DNA of 64,000 bases. Source: Castor canadensis. Taxonomy: Eukaryota; Chordata; Mammalia; Rodentia; Castoridae. Positions 1 through 11,900 of the stretch are shown here, in pieces. The DNA lies in NCBI RefSeq assembly GCF_047511655.1, contig NC_133399.1, positions 8,745,333-8,809,332 on the forward strand, read 5' to 3'. Positions within the stretch are counted from its first letter, which is position 1. Every line of letters begins with the position of its first letter. The translations under genes and the position numbers were made by a program. Below the pieces are notes generated by a model that searched no databases, was not told the DNA's origin, and saw only the letters and a list, made by a program, of their open reading frames with translations.

Positions 1-530
1 GTTGTACAGAGGGAGGGTTGTCATTGTGATTTTCCACAAAACGCATTGTATTTTAATGCCCCAGTGAGTCATTTCTCCTGGTTGTAAAGAATAAATTCGG
101 GAGGGGAGAGGTGAGGTTAGATCGCCAAGCTTGGCCTGTTATTCTGGAAACAGGCAATGACCAGGCTGGTCAGCGGTTCTCAACTGGGGGTAATCGTGGC
201 TCCCCCATCTTGTGGCAGGAGGTGTGGCTCACAATTAGGGAACAGAGGAATACTGACATCTAGTGGGTGGAGACTAAGACCTTTAATCCTGCAGTGCACT
301 GACAGCTCTTCACCCAGCAGAGATCCATTTTCCCCCAAATGTCAATAGTGCCAGACTGAGGTAAGCCCAACCCTGGACTGTGTGGTTCTATCATGGACCC
401 TGGGAAAAGTCAGTCACGCAAAATACACACGTATCCACTAGCGCCAGCAAGACAGGCGGACATGATTCTGTCTCTATTGCTTCTTAGTGGGGTAAGTCAG
501 TTAAGTCAGTTTCCATCCACTTAGGGCTCA

Positions 531-836
531 AGGCTGGGCACAGTGCCTCATCCCTGCAATCCCAGCTACCTAGGAGGAGGAGATCAGGAGGATCACAGAT
601 CAGCCTGGACAAAAAGCTAACAAGATCCCATCTCAATAAAGAAGCTATCTACTGTGACATACACCTGTGGTCAGAGCTACTTGGAGGTGTTTGTAGGAGG
701 ATTGTGATCCAAGGCTGGACCGGGGCAAAAACGCAAAATCCTATCTGAAAAATAGCTAAAGCAAAAAAGAGCTAGGGGACTGCCGCAAGTGGCGGAGCAA
801 TGCCTGACTTCAAACTCAGTACTGAAAAACAAAAGT
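531..836 (+). mobile_element. Two degenerate B1-dID-type SINE copies in tandem
   Basis: A B1-like unit (GGCTGGGCACAGTG, then a CAATCCCAGCTAC block, 531-640) is followed by a second, more diverged copy that ends in an ID-like right half with TTCAAACTCAGTACTG near 820. These define the main SINE type of the window: a 7SL-derived left monomer, an A-rich linker, then a tRNA/ID-like right monomer carrying a B-box such as GAGTTCAAACCC and an A-rich tail. Confidence 0.75.
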
Positions 837-1449
837 AGTGCTCCAGTGTTTCTGACAGGGTTTTGGTGAGGATTCAGCAAGTGAATGCACTTCAGTCCCC
901 TTTGACCTTGAGGTTGTCACAGGCAGGCTGAGATTTGGTGGCTGGAGTCAGGATGAGCAGCTGATGGCAACTGAGGACCCTCAGTTGGCATTGAAAGGGG
1001 GTTGGGGAGAGCTGATCAGATCCCAGATCTGATCTGGGGTGGGGGTAGGGAAGACAGGTGGAGATGGGAGAGAAATGACTGGAGAATGTCACTGTCAAGC
1101 AGCACAAACATGCTGTGTGGCTTTGCCTTCACATATCCAGGCCTCTTCCCCACCGGGTGTGTCATCCTCCAGCTCCATCCTTCGTAGCAGGGCCATCAGA
1201 TTTCTACATGGTGCAGGCTCCCAAGGCACAAAGCAGAAATGGCTAGGTCTTTGGATGGCTTCTGTCCACAGCTGGCACCGAGTCCACGGGGAGTGCAGGA
1301 GGGTGGAGGCTATAGTAAGCGAAGAGCAGGTACAGCCCCAGGTTCCCGTGGCTCTGTGTCCTGCTCTGTTTGGCACTGCTGGGGAAGGAGCCCAGGGTCT
1401 CCAGTGTGTTCTACCACTGAGCTAACCCAATGCCCCAGGTAGCAAAGCT

Positions 1450-2222
1450 TTTTTATTTTCTATTAAGACAGGGTCTCACTCTGTGGTCCAGGCTGGTCAC
1501 AAACTCGTCATCCTCCTGCCTCAGCCTCCCGAGTGCTGGGATCACAGATGTGTGCTTTCATGCTTGACCTAATGCTTTGATTTTGTTTTTACTTACACAT
1601 TTATTTTTGCAGAACTGGGGTTTGAACTCAGGGCCTCACACTTGCTAGGCGGGTGCTCTGCCGCTAGAGACACCCTGCCATTCCTTTCTTGTGATGTTTT
1701 TTTTCAAGATAGGGTCTTGGGAACTATTTGCCCAGAGCTGGTTTTGAACTGTGATCCTCCTGATCTCTTCCTTCTGAGTAGCTAAAATCACTTCCAAGTA
1801 GTGGTGATCCACTACTCCTGACTTCTTTTTCTTTTTTTTGTTTATATTTTTGTGGTGCTGGAAATGAGGCCAGGGCCTTGTGCATGCTTGGCAAGGGCTC
1901 TACACTGTTTTCCCTGTTATTTATTTTTTTGATGGTAGTGGGGTTTGAACTCCAAACCCCACAAATGCTAGCTAGGCAGGGGCTGTAGCACTTGAGCTAC
2001 TTCCCCAACCCTATTTGCTTTAGTTACTTCTCAGGTGGGGGTCTCGTGTTTTTACCCTGGTCAGCCTGAACATGACGTTCCTACCTAGCCAGGATTACTG
2101 TGCATGCTACCCCACCTAGCTTATTGGTTGAGATGGGGTCTTAGTAACATTTCTTGCCTGGTTGGCCTTAAATTGTGATCTTCCCCATCTCTAGGATTGT
2201 AGACGTGAGCTACTGTTCCTGG
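1450..2222 (-). mobile_element. Cluster of SINEs: B1, B1-dID, ID, B1-dID
   Basis: Read on the minus strand: a B1 monomer (1450-1570, CTGGGATCACAG block), a dimer (1605-1815, GGTTTGAACTCAGGGCCTC then the CCTCCTGATCTC block), an ID-like monomer (1845-1920), and a strongly diverged dimer (1925-2222). All four point the same way. Confidence 0.75.
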
Positions 2223-2758
2223 CTTCTCTGGTATAACAAATTGTTGCAGCCTATAGTTAACCTGTTTGCTGTAGGACATTAGACAACTCTCACATCCATC
2301 CTCTGCCCCTCCTCCCCTAGCTTTTCGAGCCTCGAGTGCCCCCTGCTCTGCTCCCTGCTTCGCTCCCGCCTTTTATTAGCTTCATGGTGAGGGAACATGC
2401 AGTACCCTGGTCTGATAGCACTCCAGGGCACTGAGTGTGAGACAGTACTGTCATCAGAGCCCTACTCTATGCCAGGCCCTTCCCCTCTTCACCTCTCACC
2501 CTTCCCCATCCCTGTCTGGATTTGTTTTCCACGAACTGTGCTTTGGTCCTTTGCTCGAGGACACAGGAGTCATGTGACAGCTTCCAGCAGCATCTGCTTG
2601 GCTGTGCTGGTTCACTTCCTGCGTCTCACAACCTGGGACCAAAGGGTGGCTGAGCCTGGAGTTGGGAGGAAGGGGGCAGCGCAGGGTGCACGGCCGTAGA
2701 CCTCAGCCATCTAGCTGGGAGAGCTCGCCACCTCACTCCGTGTCTCTTCTCTGTCCAG

Positions 2759-2812
2759 CAAATGGAAAGGATCCTAAAGAAAGCATCCAAGACCCACAAG
2801 CAGAGAGTGGAG
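2759..2812 (+). CDS. FAM32A: FAM32A penultimate coding exon
   Basis: Eighteen complete codons (phase 0 at both ends), flanked by a pyrimidine-rich tract with CAG acceptor and a GTGAGT donor. Confidence 0.95.
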
Positions 2813-3085
2813 GTGAGTGGTGGCCCGGGAGGAGCCACAGGCTCATGGAGGACATGGCTTCTGCTGTGGAGTGCTGCTGGAGTGTCAGTTTACCCAACAG
2901 GAGTGCGCCTCCTCAGCCCGGGCCGCAGGGTCTCTGTGGGGAGGGGCTGCGCGGGGCTACGCATCCCTGGCACCCTGCCCGGGCTTCACTGACTGGCTTT
3001 CCCCTTTGCTTCCCAGGACTTCAACAGACACCTGGACACGCTCACAGAACATTATGACATCCCCAAAGTCAGCTGGACCAAGTAG
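2759..3085 (+). CDS. FAM32A: FAM32A, last two coding exons (3' part of gene)
   Basis: Two exons, 2759-2812 and 3017-3085, join in frame to give 40 codons ending in TAG. Exon 2759-2812 starts after a CAG acceptor and reads QMERILKKASKTHKQRVE before a GTGAGT donor. Exon 3017-3085 reads DFNRHLDTLTEHYDIPKV then SWTK and stop. This is the C-terminal third of FAM32A (OTAG-12), a basic, lysine-rich nuclear protein of about 112 residues. From family knowledge it is reported in the catalytic human spliceosome near the 5' splice site, and was earlier linked to apoptosis. The N-terminal exons, with the start codon and the lysine-rich stretch, must lie left of the window; I found no match in bases 1-2758. 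The reading frame is intact. AP1M1 starts on the same strand about 2.8 kb downstream. Confidence 0.95.
3017..3085 (+). CDS. FAM32A: FAM32A terminal coding exon
   Basis: Twenty-two codons plus the TAG stop at 3083-3085, following a TTCCCAG acceptor. It encodes the conserved C-terminus, which ends in Lys after SWT. Confidence 0.95.
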   Translation, partial: DFNRHLDTLTEHYDIPKVSWTK

Positions 3086-3967
3086 CCTTCCAGGACAGCC
3101 CTCTGCCCTCTGCCCCTGTACGTCCTTTGCTGAGAGTGCACTCTGGAAACTGTGCCCCCATTCTGGAGCTGATTAAATTAGGACTGTCCTTTCAGTCAGT
3201 CTGGATTTCTGGGTCGCACTTCAAGGTAACTCTTTTAGTTTTGAGTGGAGCATTCTGGACTTGCCTCAAGCTTAAGGTCCTTTCTAGGTAAGGGCCATGT
3301 TACCCCTGACTTGCATCTCTCACTGAGGCCAGCCAGCCTTTTTCGCCTGCATGTCATGGCCAAGTTCAGAGGATAAGAATTTCACACCAGCAGGCCCTGC
3401 AACGTGCACACCCCTGCCGGGCCCTCTGGGGGTCGTCCTGCCACGCTTCCTCCAGCTGGGGACTTTTGCCATTCCATGAGGGCCCCAGAGAAGCCACTCA
3501 CAGCTCTGTGGCCTTCAGACCATCTCGGCCATCTGGCCAGTGACACCGTGTAGCTGGGGTAGAGCAACTCCTTAAGGCAAAGGTGGAACACAGGCCTTAT
3601 CCCCTTCTCAACCCATGGTGCCATGCAGTGTCCCTGGGTCTGCCTTGGCAGACATTGCTAGTCCATCACTGTTCGTAGTGATGGAGCCAGGGCCCAGAGC
3701 CTCCCTCCTTCAACCTGCTGCTCCACCCGTGTGTGTTCACACATGGCCTGTTTGACATCCTTGGCCTAAGGACACCTTGTGTGTACAGGAGCAGGCCAGA
3801 GCCCCAGTGTAAACACAGGTGCAGTAAGGTGGAAGGGCCCTGGTGTGGGTGCTGGAGAGCTGGGATCTGTGAGATTATTCTCTGTGAGATCAAACTGTGC
3901 TGTGGCCCGGACACTGAGCACAAAGTAGGAATTGGGCTTGGGGTCGGCATGGAAATCACAGAATAAA
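3086..3967 (+). other. FAM32A: FAM32A 3' UTR with alternative poly(A) signals
   Basis: Untranslated sequence after the TAG. An ATTAAA hexamer lies at 3172-3177, only about 90 bases past the stop, followed by T/G-rich sequence. A canonical AATAAA lies at 3962-3967, and another at 4613-4618 is just past a SINE. The 3172 and 3962 signals are the likely short and long 3' ends; which is used cannot be told from sequence. Confidence 0.6.
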
Positions 3968-4146
3968 ATGCAAGCCAGTCACCCAGTAGACTTCTGAGTG
4001 TCTCCATTACAGGCTGCAGTTGTCAAGGAAATGCCGTCTTCTGGATTTATTGCACAGGAAGAATGTGCAAGGCACAGAACTATTTCTCAGTTGGGAAACA
4101 CTGGGGAGACGTTTGTTTCCCCCCGGGGTTTGCCCCTGGCAGAGGT

Positions 4147-4408
4147 GACAAGTTGAGCATCTCTTATCCAAAATGCCTGGGACCATAAGTGTTTCAGATT
4201 TCGCATCCTTAGGGAGAAATATTTGCAAATACATAGTGTGGTATCCGGCGATGAACTCCAGTGTAAACATGGGATCCATTCATGTTTCATAAGTACCTTT
4301 CAGCCTGAAGGTCATTTGTATGTGTTCTTCATAATTTTGTGCATGAGGCAGTTTCATGGTGGGGAGTTTTCAGTTTGCAGCATGTCAGTTCAAAAAGTTT
4401 TGGGTTTG
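4147..4408. mobile_element. Tigger-type (pogo/mariner) DNA transposon fragment
   Basis: It starts with GTTGAGCATCTCTTATCCAA and continues with GGGACCATAAGTGTTTCAGA, TTTGCAAATACATAG, CAGCCTGAAGGTCATTTGTA and AATTTTGTGCATGAG, closing with TTCAAAAAGTTTTGGG. This order matches my memory of an old non-autonomous Tigger-like element found in many placental genomes. No transposase reading frame is present. The exact subfamily is uncertain. Confidence 0.65.
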
Positions 4409-4410
4409 GA

Positions 4411-4596
4411 GCTGGATGCTGTTGGCTCATGCCTAGCTACTCAGGAGGCAGAGGTCAGGAGGATCGTGGTTCAAAGCCAGCCTGGACAAATAGTTTGTGA
4501 GACCCTATCTTGAGGAAAAAAAAAAAATCACAAAAAAGGGCTGGTGGAGTGGCTCGAGGTGTAGGCCCTGAGTTCAAACCCTGGTACCACCAAAAG
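4411..4596 (+). mobile_element. B1-dID-type SINE
   Basis: Complete dimer: left half with AGCTACTCAGGAGGCAGAGG, A-rich linker at 4516-4528, right half beginning GGGCTGGTGGAGTGGCTCGA. Confidence 0.9.
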
Positions 4597-4667
4597 TTTT
4601 GTAAAACAGTGCAATAAATTGGACAAAGTATGAGGCTACGTTCAATACGGTTTCTTTTTAAAATCTT

Positions 4668-4855
4668 TTATTTTGGCAATACTAGGGTTTGAAATCAGGG
4701 CTCATACTTGCTAGGCAGGTCCACAGTAGGGTTTCTTACTGCAGCAGGCACTGTTACTTTATTTTTGAGAGGGTCTAACTATGCTGCCCATGCTGGCCTG
4801 GAACATGCTATCCTTTTGCTTCTGCTGGGATTACAGGCATGCACCACCACACCCA
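4668..4855 (-). mobile_element. B1-dID-type SINE, internally disrupted
   Basis: The ID-like part (TAGGGTTTGAAATCAGGGCT, 4680-4720) and the B1-like part (4755-4855, TGGGATTACAGGCATGCACC) are separated by about 35 bases of unrelated sequence. Confidence 0.75.
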
Positions 4856-5640
4856 ACACCATTGCCTCTTTCTAAACATCCTGATTTCTTCCTCAGCCGA
4901 ATTTAGTCACCATCCAATCTTTCTAATCAGATTCCTCCTAGAGTTTATTCGCCAGGGAACTGGTTTTCAAAGCACTTCTGGCTGCTTGTTCTATACTTTG
5001 CACAAGAATGCTTCCAACGCAGGATTCAAATATTCCAGCTTTTTTTTGGATGTTCTTGCACTTGTACCACATCCGAAGCAAAGGATGTATGATCACAGAG
5101 TTGCAAAAAGCATCTTTCCATCTTCCAGATAGGAAGATAAAAGACTCGTGAGACGCAGGCAGCCTGAGCACAAGCCTGCGACTGCGGGTTGGGTCCCCGC
5201 GCGCTGCGATGGTTCACTGGGACAGAATGCAGGTGGCTGAAAGCCCGAGTGCCCACAGCAGATTTTAAAACTGCATTGCTGGGGATGGAACCCTGGGCCG
5301 CCCACATGCGAGGCACCAGCCCCGGGCGTGGTTTTACGAGCGTATTCCAGGCAATAAACAGGCAGCGCGCGTTTACTGATAAAAGCTGACACTGACAGGT
5401 GACAGGCAATGAGGATGCGGCTCGATTGACATTCAGATGCTGACTGCTTTCATGTCATCCGGCCTAGCACCCTCGCCGACTGTAAGCTGCAGAGCTGGAC
5501 CTCGGGTCGGTTCCAGCACCAGGTTCCGTCACCCTCCTGGGCCCACAGCAGGGGCTTCCAGCAGCCCCGGCTTCCTCCCGCCGAGGCAGCCAGAGGGAGC
5601 CCCGATTTAATCAGCCCGCCACGCCACGCCCCCCGGAGTC
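4856..5640. other. Intergenic spacer between FAM32A and AP1M1
   Basis: Mostly unique sequence. No gene was recognised; GC content climbs towards the AP1M1 CpG island at its right end. Confidence 0.6.
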
Positions 5641-5892
5641 TTACTTCCGGGATGTTTGAGGCAAGGACCAGAAATAAGATCGCGAGGAATGCGCTGCGCC
5701 TGCGCACGCTCCGCTTCGCGCCTGCGCAGTCCTCGAAGCCCCGCCCCGGCCGGACATAACGGTCCGCGCGCGGCTTCCCCAGACCGGAAGTGGAAGTGAA
5801 GTGTCGCGGGGTGCGCCCGGCCTTGCTCAACGCCCGGCAGTCCGCGCCGCTGCCGCCTCCCTCGGCCGCTGCCGAGGCTTCCTGCAGCCGCC
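5641..5892 (+). promoter_or_regulatory. AP1M1: AP1M1 CpG-island promoter with ETS and NRF1 sites
   Basis: A TATA-less, CpG-dense segment directly upstream of the start codon. Two ETS/GABP cores are visible: ACTTCCGG at 5643-5650 and ACCGGAAGTG at 5783-5792. Between them are two full matches to the NRF1 consensus YGCGCMTGCGCR, at 5695-5706 and 5717-5728, 22 bp apart, about two helical turns. This ETS-plus-NRF1 makeup is typical of housekeeping promoters and fits a ubiquitous adaptor subunit. The transcription start is inferred to lie between about 5730 and 5870. Confidence 0.75.
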
Positions 5893-5934
5893 ATGTCTGC
5901 CAGCGCCGTCTACGTGCTGGACCTGAAGGGCAAG
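5893..5934 (+). CDS. AP1M1: AP1M1 coding exon 1 (residues 1-14)
   Basis: [14 protein letters not shown]. The ATG at 5893 follows GCCGCC, a strong Kozak context, and the exon ends at AAG/GTACTG in phase 0. Confidence 0.97.
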
Positions 5935-8900
5935 GTACTGAAGGTTCCCCACCCTCCCCGTTGCCAGGCAACCAGCGGGGCCCTCGCCCTGTGGGGGACC
6001 CACCCTGTTGCTAGGTAACCGGCCAATGGGCCCCACCCTGGCTTTAAACCGGGAGGCCCGATGTCCCTCACCTGAGGGACACACCCTGTTGCTAGGTAAC
6101 CGGGCGGTGGTCTTCACTCCGTGAGCCCCGCCCTGTCGCTAGGTAACGCGGTGGGCTGCGGCCGTTGCCAGGTTACCGGCGGCGTCGTTCTCCTGCCCCG
6201 CGCGCCTGGGTCCACCGTGGGGACCCGGAAGCCGCGTGGAGGGCGGGGTCCAGCCAGCCGAGGGTACCGCGCGACCCTTGACCAGAGGCGCCACTGGCGG
6301 GGACTGTGGCCCCTCGGCCAGTCCCGCCTCCCCGGAGCTCAGCAGCTCCTGCTTATCCAGCACTTTTAGCATTCGTGGTGACGTTGAGTTATCGGGGCTG
6401 GGGGAAGCCCGTGGTGGGAGCGCCACCTTACAGAGGGAGAAACTGAGGCACAGAGCGGTGAGGCAGGCTGTCCAAGGTCACAGCTGTCACCGAGGAGTAC
6501 CCAGCCTAGGAATCTCCAGTCCCTTGAGTTACTGTCTGCAGAGAGGCTGCTAGCAGGGTCCCCTGGAGTGGATGGTTAGCCGTCTCTGTCCTTAGGGAGT
6601 GCACAGTGGTTGAGGAGATGCACCCTCATCTGGAAAAGCATAAAGAAACGTTAAGTATGGTGGTGGGCAGTCAGCCTCGCTAGGGGTCCCCTGAAGGGAG
6701 AGTGACAAACCGTGCTGGGACACGGAGGAGGCGGACATGTGTAGGGTCCGGGCAGCGTCCCCAGAGGTATCTGAGAGAGAAGACTATTGTTGTGTGGTGC
6801 TGGAGATGAACCCATGACCTCATGTATGCCAGTAAGTGCTCGCCACAGAGCTGCGCCCCAGCCCGTGGCACAAAGGTGTAGGAGGTGACTGTCCTCTGGA
6901 ATGTGGAGGCATCAGGAGCAGATTCAGTGTTCATGAGTGACATGAGGGATCATCCTTCCTAGCTGAGGGGACCTGAGCTGCTCAGAAACGGAGCCGTGTC
7001 CCCCCCCAGCACCCTCGCCAGGTCTCTCGAGTGGGGGCCTGCCTTGGATGCCAGAGTCAGAGTCAACAACTACCAGTCCCGGTGCTGGTGCACCAGGGCA
7101 GGGTGGAGACAGTGTCCCCTCCACCTCATGGCACATGTTACGGTCCCTGCCCCGGCCACCATGTCCCTAGAGGTGCAGCAGGCTGTGTGTCTCAGCTCAT
7201 TCCTTCAGGAAACGAGGTGCCAGGCCTGTGCTAGCGCTGTGGAGAGAGGGCTAAGCTGTGTGCCATTCGGCAGGTGCCTTCCCCTCTCTGAGCCCCACTC
7301 TCTCTGCTGGGCTCGTGTGCGGGCATGTGAGCCAGGCCTGGTGCTGCCCATGGCTTGCGGTACACAGAGACTGCCAGAGCCGGGCCTGTGGCGAGGCCCC
7401 AGGTCACAACAGTTGCTCAGCCTTGCATTTGGCTGTGAGAAGGGGCTATTGCGAAAGGTTCCCTGGCAGAGTCTTGTGCCAGAGCTGGTTTCAGCAAGGT
7501 GACCAGGTGACAGTCAGGTGGACACATGGCATTCTGGTAGCACAGAGGGTGAGGTGCGAGCGGCCTGCGGGGCTGGAAGGCTGGAGATGGTAGGTAAGGC
7601 CTTGAACTAAACAGTAGGGCTTGCTGTTCTCAGGAGCGTCAGTCACAAAGGACAGAACAGATAAACATACTGCAGTTGATGGCATGGGTGGCATGGGCAG
7701 TGGGGGACGCAGGTCAGGGTGCGGGGGCTGGGATGTGGGCTCGGCCGGAGCAAGCAGGGAAGGCTTCCTGGAGGAGACGTGGTCCAAGCCAAGGCTTGAG
7801 AAAAGAGAAGGCCAGGCCAGGGTGTTCACACAAAGGACCTGAGGCAGGATCCCATGTGGGTGGCTCAGAGACTGCTCAGGCTCCAGCTGGCTGGGTGAGT
7901 GAGGCAGGGATGTGGACAGAGAGTGTTGGAGGGGCTGTGAGGAGCAGGTGAAGCAACTGATGTGACTGTGGAGATGGCCTTGGCTGAGGAAGCTAACACA
8001 GGTGACAGTGTTTGTAAGGAGAAACCGCATCAAGCATCTGTTGGGAACATTCACACTTCATGGGGACCCGGCAGGGGAAGGGCTGCCACCTCAGTGTCAC
8101 CTGCCCCCGTCTATCCTACTTTCTACTTTCGGCTCTCATCTGGAGCCCAGAACCCAGTTCCGAGATTGTCCTCACCCACTTAATCACGATTCCAGGTCCC
8201 TTGGTGCGTCCCCACTGGTACCTCAGCCATGCTGGTCCACTGTCCCCATCCCAGACTTCAGCTGTGCTGATTTTTGCCCTACCTGTCCCATCGGTCCTCG
8301 GTGGTTCAGGCCCTCAGGAGGTGCCCAGGTCCCCCTACAAATGCATCAGTGTGGGAAAGTGTATGCCTAGGTTACTGTTGTGTCCCCAGTGTACACAATG
8401 CCACACTGCAGGGCACAGGGTGCATGCTCACACTGTGAGTGACCACCTGGGCAGCCCTGCCACCCCTGTGCTGTCCTTGAGCTCTAGACCCTGGGCTCCT
8501 GTCATTGCCAGCAACAGCCACAGGAGCTGGATGCCTGGGACCCCAGGGGCAGAGGTGACCCCGAGGCAATCAGACGGGTGGGTGTCCTGCTCAGAGGCTG
8601 ACAGCTGCGCTTCTGCAGGCTTCAGGCAGGCAGTATCCCCCTGACCATTGCTGACATATGCCGAGGTGGTCATGCCTGCAGTCCCAGCACTCAGGAGGCT
8701 GAGAGGAGGATCGTGAGCTCCAGGCCAGCCTGGGCTACAGAGTGAGACCTTATCTACCTCATAGGGATGACAAGGAGGATGTGCGTGGGCACAAGGGAGT
8801 CCCTCTGCCAGAGCCAGGCCCAGTTCTCACAAGCCCACCCACTGGGTGCCAGGCCCCACAGAGCCTTCTGCGCCTCAGCTGCAGGATGGCCCAGGGTGCT

Positions 8901-11900
8901 GTGCCTGTAGAGGCCACAACAGACAGGAAGGCGCTCCGCCCTCTCTCCCCTCCCCGCTTACCCCCTTCTTCCGTCTTCCTCCCTGGCAGAAGCAGTAAGA
9001 CCACACATTTTCTGAAATGACAGGTCCCCAGCAGGCAGCTCCAACAAGGGCAACTCCACATGCCCTCAGTGTGTGCTGAGTCCCTGTGGCTGGCCGTCCA
9101 GTCCCCAAGAGCTGCAACCACTCCCTGCGGGCTGTGCCCAGGCTGGCAGAGCTCATCCTCCCATCCGTTCAGCCAGGTGTAGCTCACATGGATGAGGTCG
9201 GCAGGTGAACACCCCCGGGAAGCCAGAGTCCCAACCCGTCACCCCAAAGCTTCTGCACATCCCGCTGCTGTCCTGCCCTCTGTGCAACCCTGGCCCCAGC
9301 AGCTACTCCGGTGTTTGTCCCCATTTTCTGGGATTTTCTAAGTACTGTCAGCCCTCCCCCCGCCATCCCCATGTTCCTTGTCCTCATGGTCTGCTCTCCA
9401 ACCATGCGTGGAACTGTTTTTTAACTGCGTCTGTACTGAACGTGGTCAGACTTTCCCCTGTCACCATTCTGTAAACGTGGCATAACAGCCACGTCTGGAG
9501 AGCTCACATGTGTCAGGTGCCAGAAGTCGTCTCTGGAGATGAATGAACGCACTGTGTCACAGGACGGACTGCAGTGTCCTGAATGTCTTGGAACACAGCG
9601 GGTCCGTTCTTGTGGTTGCTGCCCCGTGTCTGCTTGGTGGCCTGTTGAGGGAAGTGGTCATTGGCTCCTCCACTGCTGTGCATGCTGGCGTGGGAGAGCC
9701 CCTGTGACTGTGTAGCCACCAGCTCCAGGAGGGACAACTGAGCACATGGTCGCTCTGAGCTTGGCTTTGGCTTTTTCTTTTTGGGGTGCTGGGGACGGAG
9801 CCCAGGGCCCAGTAAGTGCTCACTACTGAGCCACCCGGGCCCTGGCCGTCCTCTTTTGAGCAAGTGCTTGGCTTTCCAAAGCGATGTTTCCTTCCACGTT
9901 CCCACTGCAGTGCACCAAGGCCTCACATGCTGTCCACCCTATGCCACAGGCGTGGGGAGGGACCGGAAGCAGGGCTTCTGCACAGACCATGGGTGGGTCA
10001 GGGAACTGCAACCCTTCTGGGAACTCAGCATCCGAGCAGACCAGTGTGGGAAAGGCTCTGAGGAGGCCTGTGTGGGGACTGCAGGTCGCTCATGCCTGTG
10101 TCTCTGGGTGGCTGTGTCCTGGACCTGCGTCCCAGAGCCCTCTCCGCCCCTGGCCTGCAGAGAGACACTGACCGAGGAAGACACTGGCCTCCGGGGGTCC
10201 CCCGGGGTGGAGGTCAGATTGGCCTGGAGTTGGGTCCCTTCACGACAGGGCCAGAACCAGGGTCCCCAGGGAGGCAGCTGGCACGTCCAGGCCCGCCCTG
10301 GGCCCCCAGGCTGCAGAACTCGGGGTGAAAGCCTGTCCTGTGTCCCCGCCCTAGGTGCTGATCTGCAGGAACTACCGTGGCGATGTGGACATGTCCGAGG
10401 TGGAGCACTTTATGCCCATCCTGATGGAGAAGGAGGAGGAGGGCATGCTGTCCCCCATCCTCGCCCACGGCGGTGTCCGCTTCATGTGGATCAAGCACAA
10501 CAACCTCTACCGTATCCCACGTGGGCAGCTGGGGCTTTGCGTGCGTGCGCGCATGTGTGTGAGACGCAGGGCGGGGCTCGGACACGCCGGCCCTCCTGGA
10601 GATGGGCGGGGCACACAATAACACGTGTGGGGGTGAAAGGAGGGCTGTGACAGGAGATGACATCCTGGAGACCTGCGCACGGCCAGCAGTGCAGGCAGGC
10701 ATTGGATGGCACTGCAGGGAAAGGAGCATCAGTGGGGTGGCTGGAGCCCTGGAGAGGGAAGGTGGCAGTGTCCCCTTAAGTGTGATGGGACGTCCTTGGA
10801 GACTTGCAGGTACATTTGTTTCTCCAGGTCTGTGGCTCCTGAGTGGGACCAGACTGTAGGAGACAGGGGTGCACGTGGGGTGGGGAGGAGGCTGGGGCCA
10901 GCATCCAGAGAGGGAGATTGCTGAGCCGCAGGGTTAGGGTACAGAGCGGGAGGGAGTCCTCACCCCCCATCCTGATCCTGAGCCCCTGCCTCAGGCCAAG
11001 CCAGGTTCAGGCCCTGGGGTCCCTCAGACCTTCCTGGTCCCTTGCTGCTGACTGCAGGAAGGCCTGTGTGGACCTCATCCCCTTCTCCCAGTGCAGCAGC
11101 ACAGCCCATCACAGAGGGCCACCAGTGTCGGTGACTGCGTGCCCCTGGGGCCTCCAGGAGAAGGGCCTCTGTCCTTTCCCGTGTGCGTGAAGTGGTGGAC
11201 ACCTGAGCCTCCAGTCAGAAGCTGCAGGATGTGGGGAGTGGGAGGGGAATTTGCCCCTGCTTGGACCTCCCCTCTAACCTGGAGGCCCAGCTCTGGACAG
11301 TCCCCAGGCAATCCGTCCCCTGAAGCCGTCTGCTGTGGCCTGTGGTGGATCAGGGTGGGCAGCCAGAGAGGGGAAGGGAGGGCTGTCCAGAGTGAGGGGC
11401 ACCCTGTACCCTGGCCTGGCCCTGGGGGTCGGGGAGGCCCCCTGCGTGGGAAAGAGAGGCCAGCAGTACTTTACTGGGGAATGTGGGAACGTGCTGTCCA
11501 TCTGGCCCAGGCCCTCTATCCCATGATGCTAGGGCACTGGCCTGGCACGAGCAGGACGTCAGGGCACTTTCAGGCCTGCTAGGGAAAGAGAAACAAGAAG
11601 TGCCCAGTGTGGCCCTATGGCAGGCAGGAGAGGCTGCTAGGCCCTTTGCATCTGTCCCCAGGCAACAGCACTCACAGGCCAGAACTCGGAGGGCCCAGTA
11701 CCCTTTCCCCAGCCAGGAGGCGCTAGAGTCGGAACCAGCCGTGGTTGCTTTTCACAGAGCAGGCGAGGAGCCTGGAGCCCTCCAGGCCACACCCCCGCAC
11801 ACAGGACAGCCCCTGCCCAGCAGTGGACAGCTCCCTGTGTTACCTGCTGCCCTTGTGACTCTGTATCGAGCGCTGCGTGGGGCCCGAGACCATGTGTGGC

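Larger units (their letters stand above)
1..2758 (+). other. FAM32A: FAM32A intron upstream of its penultimate exon
   Basis: No exon of FAM32A or of any other gene was recognised here. Bases 531-836 and 1450-2222 are mostly degenerate SINEs. The rest, including 840-1440 and 2225-2758, looks like unique intronic sequence with only short shadow reading frames. Confidence 0.7.
5935..10354 (+). other. AP1M1: AP1M1 intron 1
   Basis: A 4.4-kb intron. The first 250 bases stay CpG-rich and hold five X-box-like motifs (listed separately). The rest is unique GC-rich DNA with a few old SINE, MIR and DNA-transposon pieces. I saw no further exon. Confidence 0.75.

Noticed and set aside
5450-5971. 173-codon minus-strand frame over the AP1M1 CpG island
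   Set aside because: No conserved protein features; open only because of high GC. A divergent promoter transcript is possible but unsupported.
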